From Geothermobacter hydrogeniphilus (GTDB lineage Bacteria; Desulfobacterota; Desulfuromonadia; Desulfuromonadales; Geothermobacteraceae): 64,000 nucleotides of DNA. The DNA is taken from contig NZ_NAAD01000006.1 of the NCBI RefSeq assembly GCF_002093115.1, positions 62,001 through 126,000 of the forward strand. Direction: 5' to 3'. The notes beneath the pieces were generated by a model. It was not told the DNA's origin. It did no database searches and was given only the letters and a program-made list of their open reading frames with translations. This document shows positions 57,565-64,000 of this stretch, piece after piece. Numbering within the stretch: position 1 is the stretch's first letter; each line of letters opens with the position of its first letter. A program made the position numbers and the translations under genes.

Positions 57565-57604
57565 GGGGGGATATTCTTCCCCCGTTGCGGGGATGTTTCC
57601 CCCC
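57565..57604 (+). promoter_or_regulatory. Structured leader 11
   Basis: Outer GGGGGGA / TCCCCCC (7 bp); inner CCCCGTTGCGGGG. Preceded by GACCAACCCCACC; followed by AGGAGGAAATAGCA. Confidence 0.68.
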
Positions 57605-57618
57605 AGGAGGAAATAGCA

Positions 57619-58017
57619 ATGGTAGCGAAAAAAGCACGTCCGAAAACCGTCCGGGGGGAGACCCTTGAAATGAAATCTCCTTGTGGCAAAATCTTCGTCA
57701 CGATGAACGACAACCCGGACACCGGGGACCTCATGGAGATCTTCGTGCGGTTCGGAAAATCGGGAACCTGCGCCAGTCTGGTCGCCAACGCTCTGACCAT
57801 GATTACCTCTTACGGGCTTCGGTCCGGCATGGAGGTGGCCGACGCGATCAAGGGCCTGATCGGCCACGGCTGCCACAAGGCTCCCGTCTTTGATGAAGAT
57901 GGACAGATCATGTCCTGCGTTGACGCCATCGGCAAGGCCATCCGCATTCATGCCGACCTGGTACCGGAGGAAGAGGCGCAGGACATACATGCAGAAGCAC
58001 AGGAGGGAGGACAATGA
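57619..58017 (+). CDS. TSCPD-domain protein
   Basis: 132 residues from the ATG at 57619 (AGGAGG upstream). The domain pattern is clear: KIFVTMNDNPDTGDLMEIFV, RFGKSGTCASLVANALTMI and IKGLIGHGCHKAP. TSCPD domains occur at the C-terminus of vitamin B12-dependent ribonucleotide reductases and as stand-alone proteins (NrdZ-associated). Here it may adjust nucleotide supply or act independently. Cys residues in SGTC, HGCHK and MSCV could bind metal. Confidence 0.75.
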   Translation: MVAKKARPKTVRGETLEMKSPCGKIFVTMNDNPDTGDLMEIFVRFGKSGTCASLVANALTMITSYGLRSGMEVADAIKGLIGHGCHKAPVFDEDGQIMSCVDAIGKAIRIHADLVPEEEAQDIHAEAQEGGQ

Positions 58018-58286
58018 GAAGATTGGTATTTTTGGCTCTTGTGGCCCTTGCTCTGGGCGGCTGCTCGGCAGCTGACCTCCAGCGGGCTGAAACAAACACG
58101 TCTTTGGCGGGGTTCGCAAGTCCTTTGGGAGAGGTCGTTCATACTCCCATCTGGATTGCATCGACCATTGCCAATGCGAACACCGGCTCGTCAGACAAAG
58201 AGCCGCAGAAAGTAATCGAGGTGAAACCCGACGCCGAGGAGCAGAAACGCATCGAGGAGTATCGGCGGAAAAATCATCTCGATTGA
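58014..58286 (+). CDS. Small lipoprotein
   Basis: 90 residues, start overlapping the TSCPD stop (ATGA). Signal peptide with lipobox LGGC (Cys17). The mature part has a short hydrophobic stretch (VHTPIWIASTIANAN) and a charged helical end. Entry-exclusion or envelope roles are typical for lipoproteins of conjugative elements, but nothing specific shows this. Confidence 0.65.
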   Translation: MRRLVFLALVALALGGCSAADLQRAETNTSLAGFASPLGEVVHTPIWIASTIANANTGSSDKEPQKVIEVKPDAEEQKRIEEYRRKNHLD

Positions 58287-58331
58287 CCTTGACCGGACGT
58301 AGCGGGGCCTGACAGCCCCGCTGCTGCCTCC

Positions 58332-58415
58332 GGGTGAAGTCCAGTAGGGCTTCCTGGATTCCCTGTCCACACGCGACGGGGGATGCGGGAAGCCCTACTG
58401 GTTTCAACTTCACCC
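58332..58415 (+). promoter_or_regulatory. Structured leader 12, long arms
   Basis: CCAGTAGGGCTTCC (58341-58354) pairs perfectly with 58388-58401; GGGTGAAGT outside it pairs with ACTTCACCC after a 5-base bulge. The loop has TCCACACGCGAC, also found at 46864. Followed by ACAAAGGAGGCAATCC and ATG. Stem sequence is unlike the other leaders, but position and ribosome site are the same. Confidence 0.7.
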
Positions 58416-58431
58416 ACAAAGGAGGCAATCC

Positions 58432-58548
58432 ATGTCCGTCAGAGTCAGAATCAACAACCGTGAATTTACTCTCTCTTGGGACGAGTTCGAGAAGCTGGTC
58501 CTGAGAAAGACCCCGAAGGCTCCGGTGGAAATTCTGAGCATGGGGTAA
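58432..58548 (+). CDS. 38-residue protein
   Basis: ATG at 58432 with AAAGGAGG 7 bases upstream. VRVRINNREFTLSWDEFEKL looks like a small sheet-helix fold; the rest is basic. The strong ribosome site and preceding leader suggest it is expressed. Last gene of the rightward array. Confidence 0.55.
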   Translation: MSVRVRINNREFTLSWDEFEKLVLRKTPKAPVEILSMG

Positions 58549-58631
58549 CAGATGCTCCGGGGGCAGATTGCCCCCGGAGATTTTATTGACGGAACTGATG
58601 CAAGCCATTCCATAAAATATTTCTTAACGTA

Positions 58632-58660
58632 TGGACCACTTATACCGAAATGGGTATACT
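58632..58660 (+). promoter_or_regulatory. Promoter and operator of the toxin-antitoxin pair
   Basis: TGGACC (58632) and TATACT (58655) 17 bases apart. The inverted repeat TATACC-N6-GGTATA (58641-58658) overlaps the -10 box, as expected for autoregulation by the antitoxin. Confidence 0.6.
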
Positions 58661-58670
58661 CTAGGCAAGG

Positions 58671-59024
58671 GTGACGAGCGTGGAAAAAAAGGTTGTGTGG
58701 ATCGGGAGCGCATTAAAGGATCTGCGCCGATTCCCGGAGGGGGTAAGGCAAGTCTTTGGGGCGGCCATTTATTACGCCCAACTGGGAGGAAAACATCCTC
58801 AGGCGACTCCCATGAAGGGGCACAAGGGGGCTGGAGTCCTAGAAATTGTTGAGGATCACGACGGGGATACCTACCGTTGCATGTACACCGTGAGATACAG
58901 CAACAAGGTTTACGTTCTTCATGCGTTTCAGAAGAAATCAAAAAAGGGTATTGCTACACCGAAGTCAGATCTGGATGTCATAAAAAAACGGCTCAAGGAA
59001 GTTCAGATGATGGAAGGAATCTAG
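58671..59024 (+). CDS. HigB/Gp49-type toxin
   Basis: 117 residues from a GTG at 58671. Family pattern: KDLRRFPEGVRQVFGAAIYY, MKGHKGAGVLEIVEDHDGDT, then YRCMYTVRYSNKVYVLHAF and KKSKKGIATPKSDLDVIKKR. These RelE-superfamily toxins cleave mRNA on ribosomes. Toxin precedes antitoxin, the higBA order. Confidence 0.85.
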   Translation: MTSVEKKVVWIGSALKDLRRFPEGVRQVFGAAIYYAQLGGKHPQATPMKGHKGAGVLEIVEDHDGDTYRCMYTVRYSNKVYVLHAFQKKSKKGIATPKSDLDVIKKRLKEVQMMEGI

Positions 59025-59026
59025 CT

Positions 59027-59356
59027 ATGTCAGCTCAAGAAAAGTACATGGAAAGCAGTGGGAATATCTTTAAAGATCTTGGGTTTAAGCAGCCGGAAGA
59101 AATGCAAGCCAAGGCCCAGATTGCGTATCACATCTCCCAGATTATCCGGCACCGACATATGACTCAAAAAGAGGCTGCCGCCGAGCTTGGCCTTACTCAG
59201 CCGAAGATCTCAAATATTATGGCGGGTCGGCTGGATGGTGTCTCACTTGAAAAACTCATGCTGCTGATGATGAAGCTCAACCGGGATGTCGAGATTGTGA
59301 TAAAGAAGAAGCCAAGGACTCGGAAGCATGCGCATCTGAATGTTGTTTATGCTTGA
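59027..59356 (+). CDS. HigA/XRE-type antitoxin
   Basis: 109 residues, 2 bases after the toxin gene. Helix-turn-helix MTQKEAAAELGLTQPKISNI followed by LDGVSLEKLMLLMMKLNRDV, the form common to XRE-type antitoxins paired with Gp49-like toxins. It should neutralise the toxin and bind the operator before the pair. The pair would stabilise the element in its host. Confidence 0.87.
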   Translation: MSAQEKYMESSGNIFKDLGFKQPEEMQAKAQIAYHISQIIRHRHMTQKEAAAELGLTQPKISNIMAGRLDGVSLEKLMLLMMKLNRDVEIVIKKKPRTRKHAHLNVVYA

Positions 59357-59371
59357 TGTGTGATTCGTAGA

Positions 59372-60037
59372 TTACCGACAAAGTTTCTCACACGGAACCC
59401 CATCTCCGTCCCTGTCCAGACTCGACAGGCCACACCGGTTGAGATAAAACTTCGCCTCCTCGCAACTCGTCATCTCTTTGCAGTACCGCTTCTGCCCGCA
59501 ACGACTGTCTGAAACGGTGGCGCCAGGGGCTTTTGAATGTTTCGCTCCCCACCCAGCCCCATGCCGCCATTCCCACGGCGGCACCGGATTGGGATCAGAC
59601 CATAGGCCGCGGCTGGCCGCCCTGGCCGTCTTTTCCAGTTCAAACAACACCGGATCTTTCGCGTACCGGCGATATACCCAGGCGAGGCCAGCTTCGACCA
59701 GGCGTTTATTCAGGGTCGATCCGTCATCAAGGACGACTTTTCCAACTGTCCTGCCGTAGCGATCACGAGTGACAACGTCGACCCGGACAGTTTTTCCGCC
59801 TACCAGAGCCAGGGCAAACTTCTTGGCAGCCTGACCGAAGGGTTGCCCCGGCTTTTTGGGACCGTGGCTGGTTTCGGGGCAGTCGATTTCCGCCAAGCGG
59901 ATTTTGACGGCCTTACCGCTATTCAGCACCTGGATTGTGTCGCCGTCGGAGACTTTGACGACTTTTCCGGTGAAGGAAGAGGCGTAACCGAACCCAGGGA
60001 AGGATATGAAAAGAAGCAGAAAGAGAATACGCAGCAT
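59372..60037 (-). CDS. Secreted thermonuclease-like nuclease with Excalibur domain
   Basis: 221 residues from the ATG at 60037 (GGAGGAG upstream). Signal peptide, then a staphylococcal-nuclease domain (about 25-145): VVKVSDGDTIQVLNSG, KIRLAEIDCPETSHGP, TRDRYGRTVGKVVLDDG, GLAWVYRRYAKD, with the catalytic Arg, Asp and Glu in place. The C-terminal Excalibur motif CEEAKFYLNRCG...DRDGDGVPCEKLC binds calcium. Acts outside the cytoplasm on DNA or RNA; conjugative plasmids often carry such nucleases. Its start overlaps the CsrA-like gene stop (TGATG). Confidence 0.9.
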   Translation of the reverse strand: MLRILFLLLFISFPGFGYASSFTGKVVKVSDGDTIQVLNSGKAVKIRLAEIDCPETSHGPKKPGQPFGQAAKKFALALVGGKTVRVDVVTRDRYGRTVGKVVLDDGSTLNKRLVEAGLAWVYRRYAKDPVLFELEKTARAASRGLWSDPNPVPPWEWRHGAGWGAKHSKAPGATVSDSRCGQKRYCKEMTSCEEAKFYLNRCGLSSLDRDGDGVPCEKLCR

Positions 60038-60363
60038 CACGACTCCTCCTGCTGACAAACCCCTTGGTCCATTCTCTGGATCAGGATCTCCCTCGGCGCA
60101 ATAAAAGCCAGTTTGGCCAGTGAGCCATTGAATCCACGAAGTTCCATGGTTGTCATGGGGTCCTCAAACAGGACGACCGGGCAGCCTTGGGCCATGGGGA
60201 TGATTTTTTGTCCGGAAGGCGAAGCCAACTCAATTTCCACCCGGGACCTGGATTGATTGTTCTCGACCAGGGTCACAACAAGATCCTGTCCAACCCGAAC
60301 AGACTGCCCAACCCGGCGAGACACTACCAGCCCCTTCGCCCGTTGTTTTACCGCAGCATCCAT
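60037..60363 (-). CDS. CsrA-like RNA-binding protein with partly duplicated domain
   Basis: 108 residues from the ATG at 60363 (GAAAGG upstream). Residues about 11-52, GLVVSRRVGQSVRVG...LVVTLVENNQ...RVEIELASP, follow CsrA strands 1-4 (LILTRRVGETLMIG...RIGVNAP). A second stretch, about 74-100, TMELRGFNGSLAKLAFIAPR followed by EILIQRMDQ, again follows strands 3-5, including the RNA-binding Arg of HREE-type ends. Normal CsrA is about 61 residues and works as a swapped dimer; this looks like one and two-thirds domains in a single chain. Third gene of a four-gene leftward operon. RNA binding is predicted from family only. Confidence 0.65.
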   Translation of the reverse strand: MDAAVKQRAKGLVVSRRVGQSVRVGQDLVVTLVENNQSRSRVEIELASPSGQKIIPMAQGCPVVLFEDPMTTMELRGFNGSLAKLAFIAPREILIQRMDQGVCQQEES

Positions 60364-60368
60364 GCTTT

Positions 60369-60659
60369 TCAGCCTTTCAACCAAAGTCCAACAGCAACTA
60401 TGACGGTCATGCCGATATATCCGGTTGCCCATGCCTTGCGTCCCACATGCCAGCAGCAGCCAGCCATAACCAAAAAGGGGATAAGAGCCAGAACAACCTG
60501 GATTCCGATCTTCTCCCCGGTCGCAAGATGATAAACCAACAGGCCGACAAGAATTGTCCAGGACAGCACAAGGCTGACGAAACCAGCCCGCTTTGCCAGA
60601 ACCGGCGCATCCGGATCACACCAGTCATCCCATAGCTGCCAGAGATAGCCTGGCCTCAC
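60369..60659 (-). CDS. Small membrane protein
   Basis: 96 residues from a GTG at 60659 (GGGGGAAG upstream). WQLWDDWCDPDAPVLAKRAG, then three hydrophobic segments (about 26-46, 51-68, 76-94). Lies between the recombinase and the CsrA-like gene with gaps of 13 and 5 bases. Unknown function, probably tied to the element. Confidence 0.6.
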   Translation of the reverse strand: MRPGYLWQLWDDWCDPDAPVLAKRAGFVSLVLSWTILVGLLVYHLATGEKIGIQVVLALIPFLVMAGCCWHVGRKAWATGYIGMTVIVAVGLWLKG

Positions 60660-60672
60660 GACATCTTCCCCC

Positions 60673-61641
60673 TCATTTCTTCAGTTCCACCGGAATCTGC
60701 CTTGTATAGCGGGCCTGTCCACGTTCGACAATGTGAGCGTAACCGGCAGAGGTTGAGATATTGCTGTGCCCCAGCGTTTCTTGCACCGCTCTAATATCAC
60801 GTGTGGCTTGATAGAGCAATGCCCCACAGGTATGCCGCAAGGCGTGGCAGGAAACCCCACGTCGTTTCAACCCGGCCTTGAGAAGGTAGTGGTCGATGAC
60901 ACAATTCACGCCCTGCCTGGAGATCCGCCCCTCCGGGTGTCCCCCTTTACGGATCTGAACGAAAAGCGGCTCTCCCTGTTCATCCTCGACAACGGAACCG
61001 CGAGCTGCCAGGTAGTCGTTCAGGGCCGCTGCCGTGTCTTCACGCGGATAGACGAAGCGATCTTTCCCCTTGCCATGGATCAGCAGACGCATCTCCGCAC
61101 CGATTCCCTCAATGTCACTGACACACGCCCGGACAATCTCGACCCGTCGCAACCCTTCCAGGGCCATCAAGCCAAGCATCGCCCGGTCGCGCAGCGTCTT
61201 GACAGTATTTTTCTTCGGGACCGCCCGGAACAGCAGTTCTGCTTCGCCGGGCGAAAGATACTTCATCTGCTCCTGCTTCGCACGCCGCTCCCTCGGCGCC
61301 CTGACACTGGCCGCCGGATTCTTCTCGATCAGCCCCCTGTCCACGGCGGACTGGTAGAATCTACGGATCGTGGTCAGCTTCAGGGAGATCGTTGAAGGCT
61401 TCGCGCCGGCATCGACAAGATCCTTCCGCCAGGCTTTGACATCCTCGGCTGTTGCCTGTCCGGGATGGACAGCGTTTTCTCCACACCAGGTCAGCCAGGC
61501 GTTGATCTGCCCCTGGTAGGTCTTCAGGGTATCGGCGCAGGCGTCCCCGTTGGCGACATCGAGATTGAGCCAGTCGGCCAGCAGGTCTGTGAAATCTGGC
61601 GCGAGGGCCAGGGGCAGGGAGGATTCAACAAGTCCAGTCAC
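60673..61641 (-). CDS. XerD-like tyrosine recombinase
   Basis: 322 residues from a GTG at 61641 with AAAGGA 9 bases upstream. N-terminal SAM-like domain (TLKTYQGQINAWLTWCGENA), catalytic residues Arg in ALEGLRRVEIV, Lys in IHGKGKDRF, HALRHTCGALL, His in LGHSNISTS and Tyr in SAGYAHIVERG. Different from the P4-type integrase at 27246. It could resolve multimers, act in a second mobile unit, or invert a segment. Confidence 0.9.
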   Translation of the reverse strand: MTGLVESSLPLALAPDFTDLLADWLNLDVANGDACADTLKTYQGQINAWLTWCGENAVHPGQATAEDVKAWRKDLVDAGAKPSTISLKLTTIRRFYQSAVDRGLIEKNPAASVRAPRERRAKQEQMKYLSPGEAELLFRAVPKKNTVKTLRDRAMLGLMALEGLRRVEIVRACVSDIEGIGAEMRLLIHGKGKDRFVYPREDTAAALNDYLAARGSVVEDEQGEPLFVQIRKGGHPEGRISRQGVNCVIDHYLLKAGLKRRGVSCHALRHTCGALLYQATRDIRAVQETLGHSNISTSAGYAHIVERGQARYTRQIPVELKK

Positions 61642-61642
61642 G

Positions 61643-61727
61643 TTGACAATCCTTTTGGAAATGATACTTTGGCACGGAGGCTGTGGGCACCTTATCTGGG
61701 CCAGCTAACCACCAGCCTCTTTTTTAT
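61643..61727 (+). ncRNA. Candidate small RNA with promoter and terminator
   Basis: TTGACA (61643), 16 bases, TACTTT (61665), then about 7 bases later a hairpin GAGGCTGTGG / CCACCAGCCTC (61677-61719) followed by TTTTTTATT. A transcript of about 50 bases, divergent from the recombinase, would result. It would contain GGAGG in its 5' part. Predicted from sequence signals only. Confidence 0.4.
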
Positions 61728-61747
61728 TGATTCGTCCATCCAGTCTT

Positions 61748-62650
61748 TCAGATATCCAGACGGACCCGATACCGTTTCTTGCCGACCACGGCCTCAGAAG
61801 GGCCGATCCAACACGCCTCAACCAGCACCCGCTGGCCCCGCTTCTTCGTGTATCGTTCCGACTTCAGCACCCGCCAGTGCCGGCGGCGCTCGTGAGGCCG
61901 TCGGGTTCCTTTCTGTCCCGACTCGTCCTTGAGGCCCATCGTTTTCCGGATCTCGTCCGGTTTCAACGGAACAAACCGGGGCCGGTCAGGGCTGCGGGTA
62001 ATCCGCCCCCGCTTGATCTTTCTGGGTTTCGCAGGAGCCGTCTCAAAGATGAAATACTCCGGGCTGTTGTTGAGCAGCATCAACTCCTCGATGGCGGTTG
62101 CGATGTTGCCGATGACGGAACGGGCAGTTTCTTCATGTCCCGGCATCATATGAATTTCATCCGAATCCATCTGGCCCAGAATCTGCCCCTTTCCGTTGAT
62201 GGCAACAATCCGGTCGACAGTGGCTGCTATCTTGTAATTCTGGTTTCCCCCCGGCAGTTCCATTGAAAACAGGCGACCGAAAGCGAGTTGGTGAAGTCCC
62301 TCTTGCCTGGCCAACTGCCGCATCTCCGGTGTTATTGACGATGGAGAGCCTATGAACGCCTCGGGGTCCGAACCCCCGTCCATCGCCATGACCTCGATGA
62401 AGGTCCTTGGCGTCGCAAGCCCGACCTGTTTCTCCTCACCGTCGAAGAAGAACGTGCAGGTGGCCCGATCTTCGATGGCAACCTGCGGGAACGGCAGGAA
62501 GAAATGATCCAGATCGTCCTGACTGAACATTCCCTGCTCGACCACTTCATGCGCTCTGAAAGGGAACTCGAACAATGCCGTTTTTTCAATCTCCGGCACC
62601 AGCCCCGGAATATTCCGCTCCACAAAGCCGGCCAATTTATCGAACAGCAT
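61748..62650 (-). CDS. Unknown protein of the element
   Basis: 300 residues from the ATG at 62650, where the preceding exonuclease gene ends; a long upstream frame overlaps that gene and is rejected. RATCTFFFDGEEKQVGLATP, MELPGGNQNYKIAATVDRIV and a basic C-terminal region (RRHWRVLKSERYTKKRGQRV) are notable. The basic end suggests nucleic acid or membrane contact. No family recognised. Confidence 0.6.
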   Translation of the reverse strand: MLFDKLAGFVERNIPGLVPEIEKTALFEFPFRAHEVVEQGMFSQDDLDHFFLPFPQVAIEDRATCTFFFDGEEKQVGLATPRTFIEVMAMDGGSDPEAFIGSPSSITPEMRQLARQEGLHQLAFGRLFSMELPGGNQNYKIAATVDRIVAINGKGQILGQMDSDEIHMMPGHEETARSVIGNIATAIEELMLLNNSPEYFIFETAPAKPRKIKRGRITRSPDRPRFVPLKPDEIRKTMGLKDESGQKGTRRPHERRRHWRVLKSERYTKKRGQRVLVEACWIGPSEAVVGKKRYRVRLDI

Positions 62651-63314
62651 CAGCCCCCCCCCGCAAAGCCTTGACAAGATAAGGATCGACCTCCGGCTGC
62701 CGTAGCAACCATTGCCGGTAATCTGCGGGGACATCCGCAATCCGCTTCCCCTTGTGCTTGCCGAAGGGCATGACCTTGGGAATCTTTGCGGCCTCGGAAG
62801 CCTGCCAAAGCTCCTCAAAAGTCGAGATGTGAGCCAGCCTGGTCTTCAGCATGGCAGCCAGGACATCCCGGCAGACCAGCACATCGGTCAGGGCGGAGTG
62901 GGCTGAACGCAACTTGTCTCGGGCGTTGGGACGATCCAGCAGATAGAGCATTGCCGACAGGGTGTGGGAATCAGCCTCCGGGTAGAGGTCGCGGGCAAGC
63001 GCCAGCGTACATATCCTTTTGACGTTCGGGCATCCGGCCACCTTCCAGTCAAAATCAATGTTGTGACCGATGAGATAGTTGACTTCGGCAGGGAGCTTGA
63101 AGGTTGAAGAGGGTTCACAATACACCAGGTCCTCATCCATGATGTGGTGAGTCGCCATTGCCCCCAGGCTGATCCGCCCTTCGGGGCGATAACGCTCACA
63201 GAACTTACGGCCAACCGGAAGAGCTTTCAGGTCGAGGATTTCGACCCAGGCGGCTTCAATGACTTCGGGGTTGGTCGTATTGGTTGTTTCGGTGTCGAAA
63301 ATGAACGTTCCCAT
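62637..63314 (-). CDS. DnaQ-type 3'-5' exonuclease with DUF3820-like tail
   Basis: 225 residues from the ATG at 63314 (GAGG upstream; an ATG at 63326 is also possible). DEDDh active site: FDTETTNTT (Asp, Glu), LIGHNIDFDWK (Asp), HSALTDVLV (His, Asp). The C-terminal FGKHKGKRIADVPADYRQWL matches the DUF3820-like module often attached to such exonucleases. Likely trims 3' ends during replication or recombination of the element. Overlaps the next gene by 14 bases. Confidence 0.87.
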   Translation of the reverse strand: MGTFIFDTETTNTTNPEVIEAAWVEILDLKALPVGRKFCERYRPEGRISLGAMATHHIMDEDLVYCEPSSTFKLPAEVNYLIGHNIDFDWKVAGCPNVKRICTLALARDLYPEADSHTLSAMLYLLDRPNARDKLRSAHSALTDVLVCRDVLAAMLKTRLAHISTFEELWQASEAAKIPKVMPFGKHKGKRIADVPADYRQWLLRQPEVDPYLVKALRGGADAVR

Positions 63315-63315
63315 A

Positions 63316-64000
63316 TCAGTCCTCATCAGCCAGACCTTCCCGGCTCAACAGCCAGGTCCGGAAAAATGGATTGTCGAAATACCATCCATGCTCTGTCTTA
63401 TGAATCAGACGCAAAGAGGTCAGTCGTGCCAACGCTTGAGTGATTGAGTTGGAATGTCGGACCCCTGCCGCCTCCATGAACATTTTGGACGTGGGCGTTG
63501 CCCCGCCCTGGTGGGCAAGTGCCAAAAGCACCCTCAGGTGAATGCTTTTCAGTGTGGCCAGGGCCTGTTCATAGGCTTTCTGTTCTCGGGAATAGATAAG
63601 GGCCAAGGCCCGATTCAGGCCATCTCTGTCAATTTCGTCTCCAGCGACAGTGCTGGACCACAACGCTTCGCAAAGCTGCTGAATGTCTCCCGGAAGGTTC
63701 TGGCACAACTCAAAACAGGCCCTCATCATGTCTTGGCCAATCGTCCTCCCGCCCTGTTCAAACCTGTCTATAAGCCAGGGAGCGAACTCTTCAAAGGTCA
63801 AGGGTCCGAGATGGATCGGAACGGCTGATTTGAAAAAGGCGCTGTTTGGACTTGTGAACAGAAGGTCCATGTCTTGCCGGATGCTTCCCGCAAAGACAAA
63901 AGGAATGTCGGCCAAAAACTGAATGCGGCTTCTCATTTGGGCAATGGCTTCTTCTACGGCCCCCTCGATCTTGAGCATGTCCTGGAACTCATCGAAGAAG
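63316..64000 (-). CDS. AAA ATPase, C-terminal part
   Basis: The 5' part lies outside the window. At the edge the frame begins FFDEFQDMLKIEG, a Walker B, followed by IPFVFAGSIRQDMDLLFTSP (sensor 1), a helical lid and a C-terminal winged-helix region (LLALAHQGGATPTSKMFMEA, ITQALARLTSLRLIHKTEHG). This is the plan of archaeal-type ATPases and of TniB-like proteins. Role unknown. The exonuclease start lies just beyond its stop. Confidence 0.7.
   Translation of the reverse strand, partial: FFDEFQDMLKIEGAVEEAIAQMRSRIQFLADIPFVFAGSIRQDMDLLFTSPNSAFFKSAVPIHLGPLTFEEFAPWLIDRFEQGGRTIGQDMMRACFELCQNLPGDIQQLCEALWSSTVAGDEIDRDGLNRALALIYSREQKAYEQALATLKSIHLRVLLALAHQGGATPTSKMFMEAAGVRHSNSITQALARLTSLRLIHKTEHGWYFDNPFFRTWLLSREGLADED

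Noticed and set aside
47054-58415. CRISPR array formed by the repeated GGGGAGACA/TGTCTCCCC sequences
   Set aside because: Units are 0.1-2 kb apart with genes between them, stem sequences vary, and there are no spacers or cas genes; the Cas4-like nuclease stands alone.

Overview
The window looks like chromosome of an anaerobic, GC-rich deltaproteobacterium, most likely of the Desulfuromonadales (Geobacter/Pelobacter/Desulfuromonas group). The clues are a PrkA-type kinase, an MglA/MglB GTPase pair, a single-chain pyruvate:ferredoxin oxidoreductase beside a Gram-positive-type pyruvate dehydrogenase, HD-GYP and GGDEF-EAL signalling proteins, and a sigma54-type AAA+ regulator with GAF domains. The taxon is inferred from gene content; no marker gene here fixes it.

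Positions 1 to about 27,010 are ordinary chromosome. In order: end of prkA; a HEAT-repeat/HD-GYP pair; a lipoprotein; a Glu/Leu-type dehydrogenase; pdhA-pdhB-pdhC; a CYTH protein; a GAF-AAA+ regulator; gloA; tRNA-Asn; mglB-mglA; nifJ; recR, ebfC and dnaX; the SRP RNA; two tRNA-Ser genes around a PAS-GGDEF-EAL protein; and tadA.

At 27,019 the 3' half of a tRNA-Arg gene is joined to foreign DNA and an integrase of the P4 type. This is the left attachment site of an integrative element that runs past the right edge, so at least 37 kb. First comes a tripartite RND efflux operon with a PepSY protein, a QseB/PmrA-like box and a broken response regulator (28.8-35.9 kb). Next is a conjugation block (36.1-43.1 kb) with a frameshifted lytic transglycosylase, a NusA-like protein, a TraD-type ATPase, an HD protein, TraF and TraH. 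Then comes an AT-rich TPR-AAA+ gene set among copies of a ~172-bp inverted-repeat element (43.5-46.7 kb). After it lies a long rightward array of ssb, bet, a Cas4-like nuclease, a MoxR/CobS-type AAA+ ATPase, a VWA/CobT-type protein and many small proteins (47.1-58.5 kb). A HigBA-like toxin-antitoxin pair follows. The right end carries leftward genes: a secreted nuclease, a CsrA-like protein, a second tyrosine recombinase, a DnaQ-type exonuclease and part of an AAA ATPase.

The most striking signal is in the 47-58.5 kb array. Every block of closely packed genes starts with a short structured leader: a CCAACCCC-like tail, a GC-rich outer stem whose sequence changes from leader to leader while pairing is kept, usually an inner CCCC/GGGG hairpin, and then an ACAAGGAG-like ribosome binding site. 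Twelve such leaders are listed. The 3' arm of the stem could also pair with the ribosome binding site. The same element encodes a CsrA-like protein with a partly duplicated RNA-binding fold, and CsrA proteins bind ACARGGA-type sites. Together this suggests an element-wide post-transcriptional control system that I do not recognise as described. The link between protein and leaders is inference.
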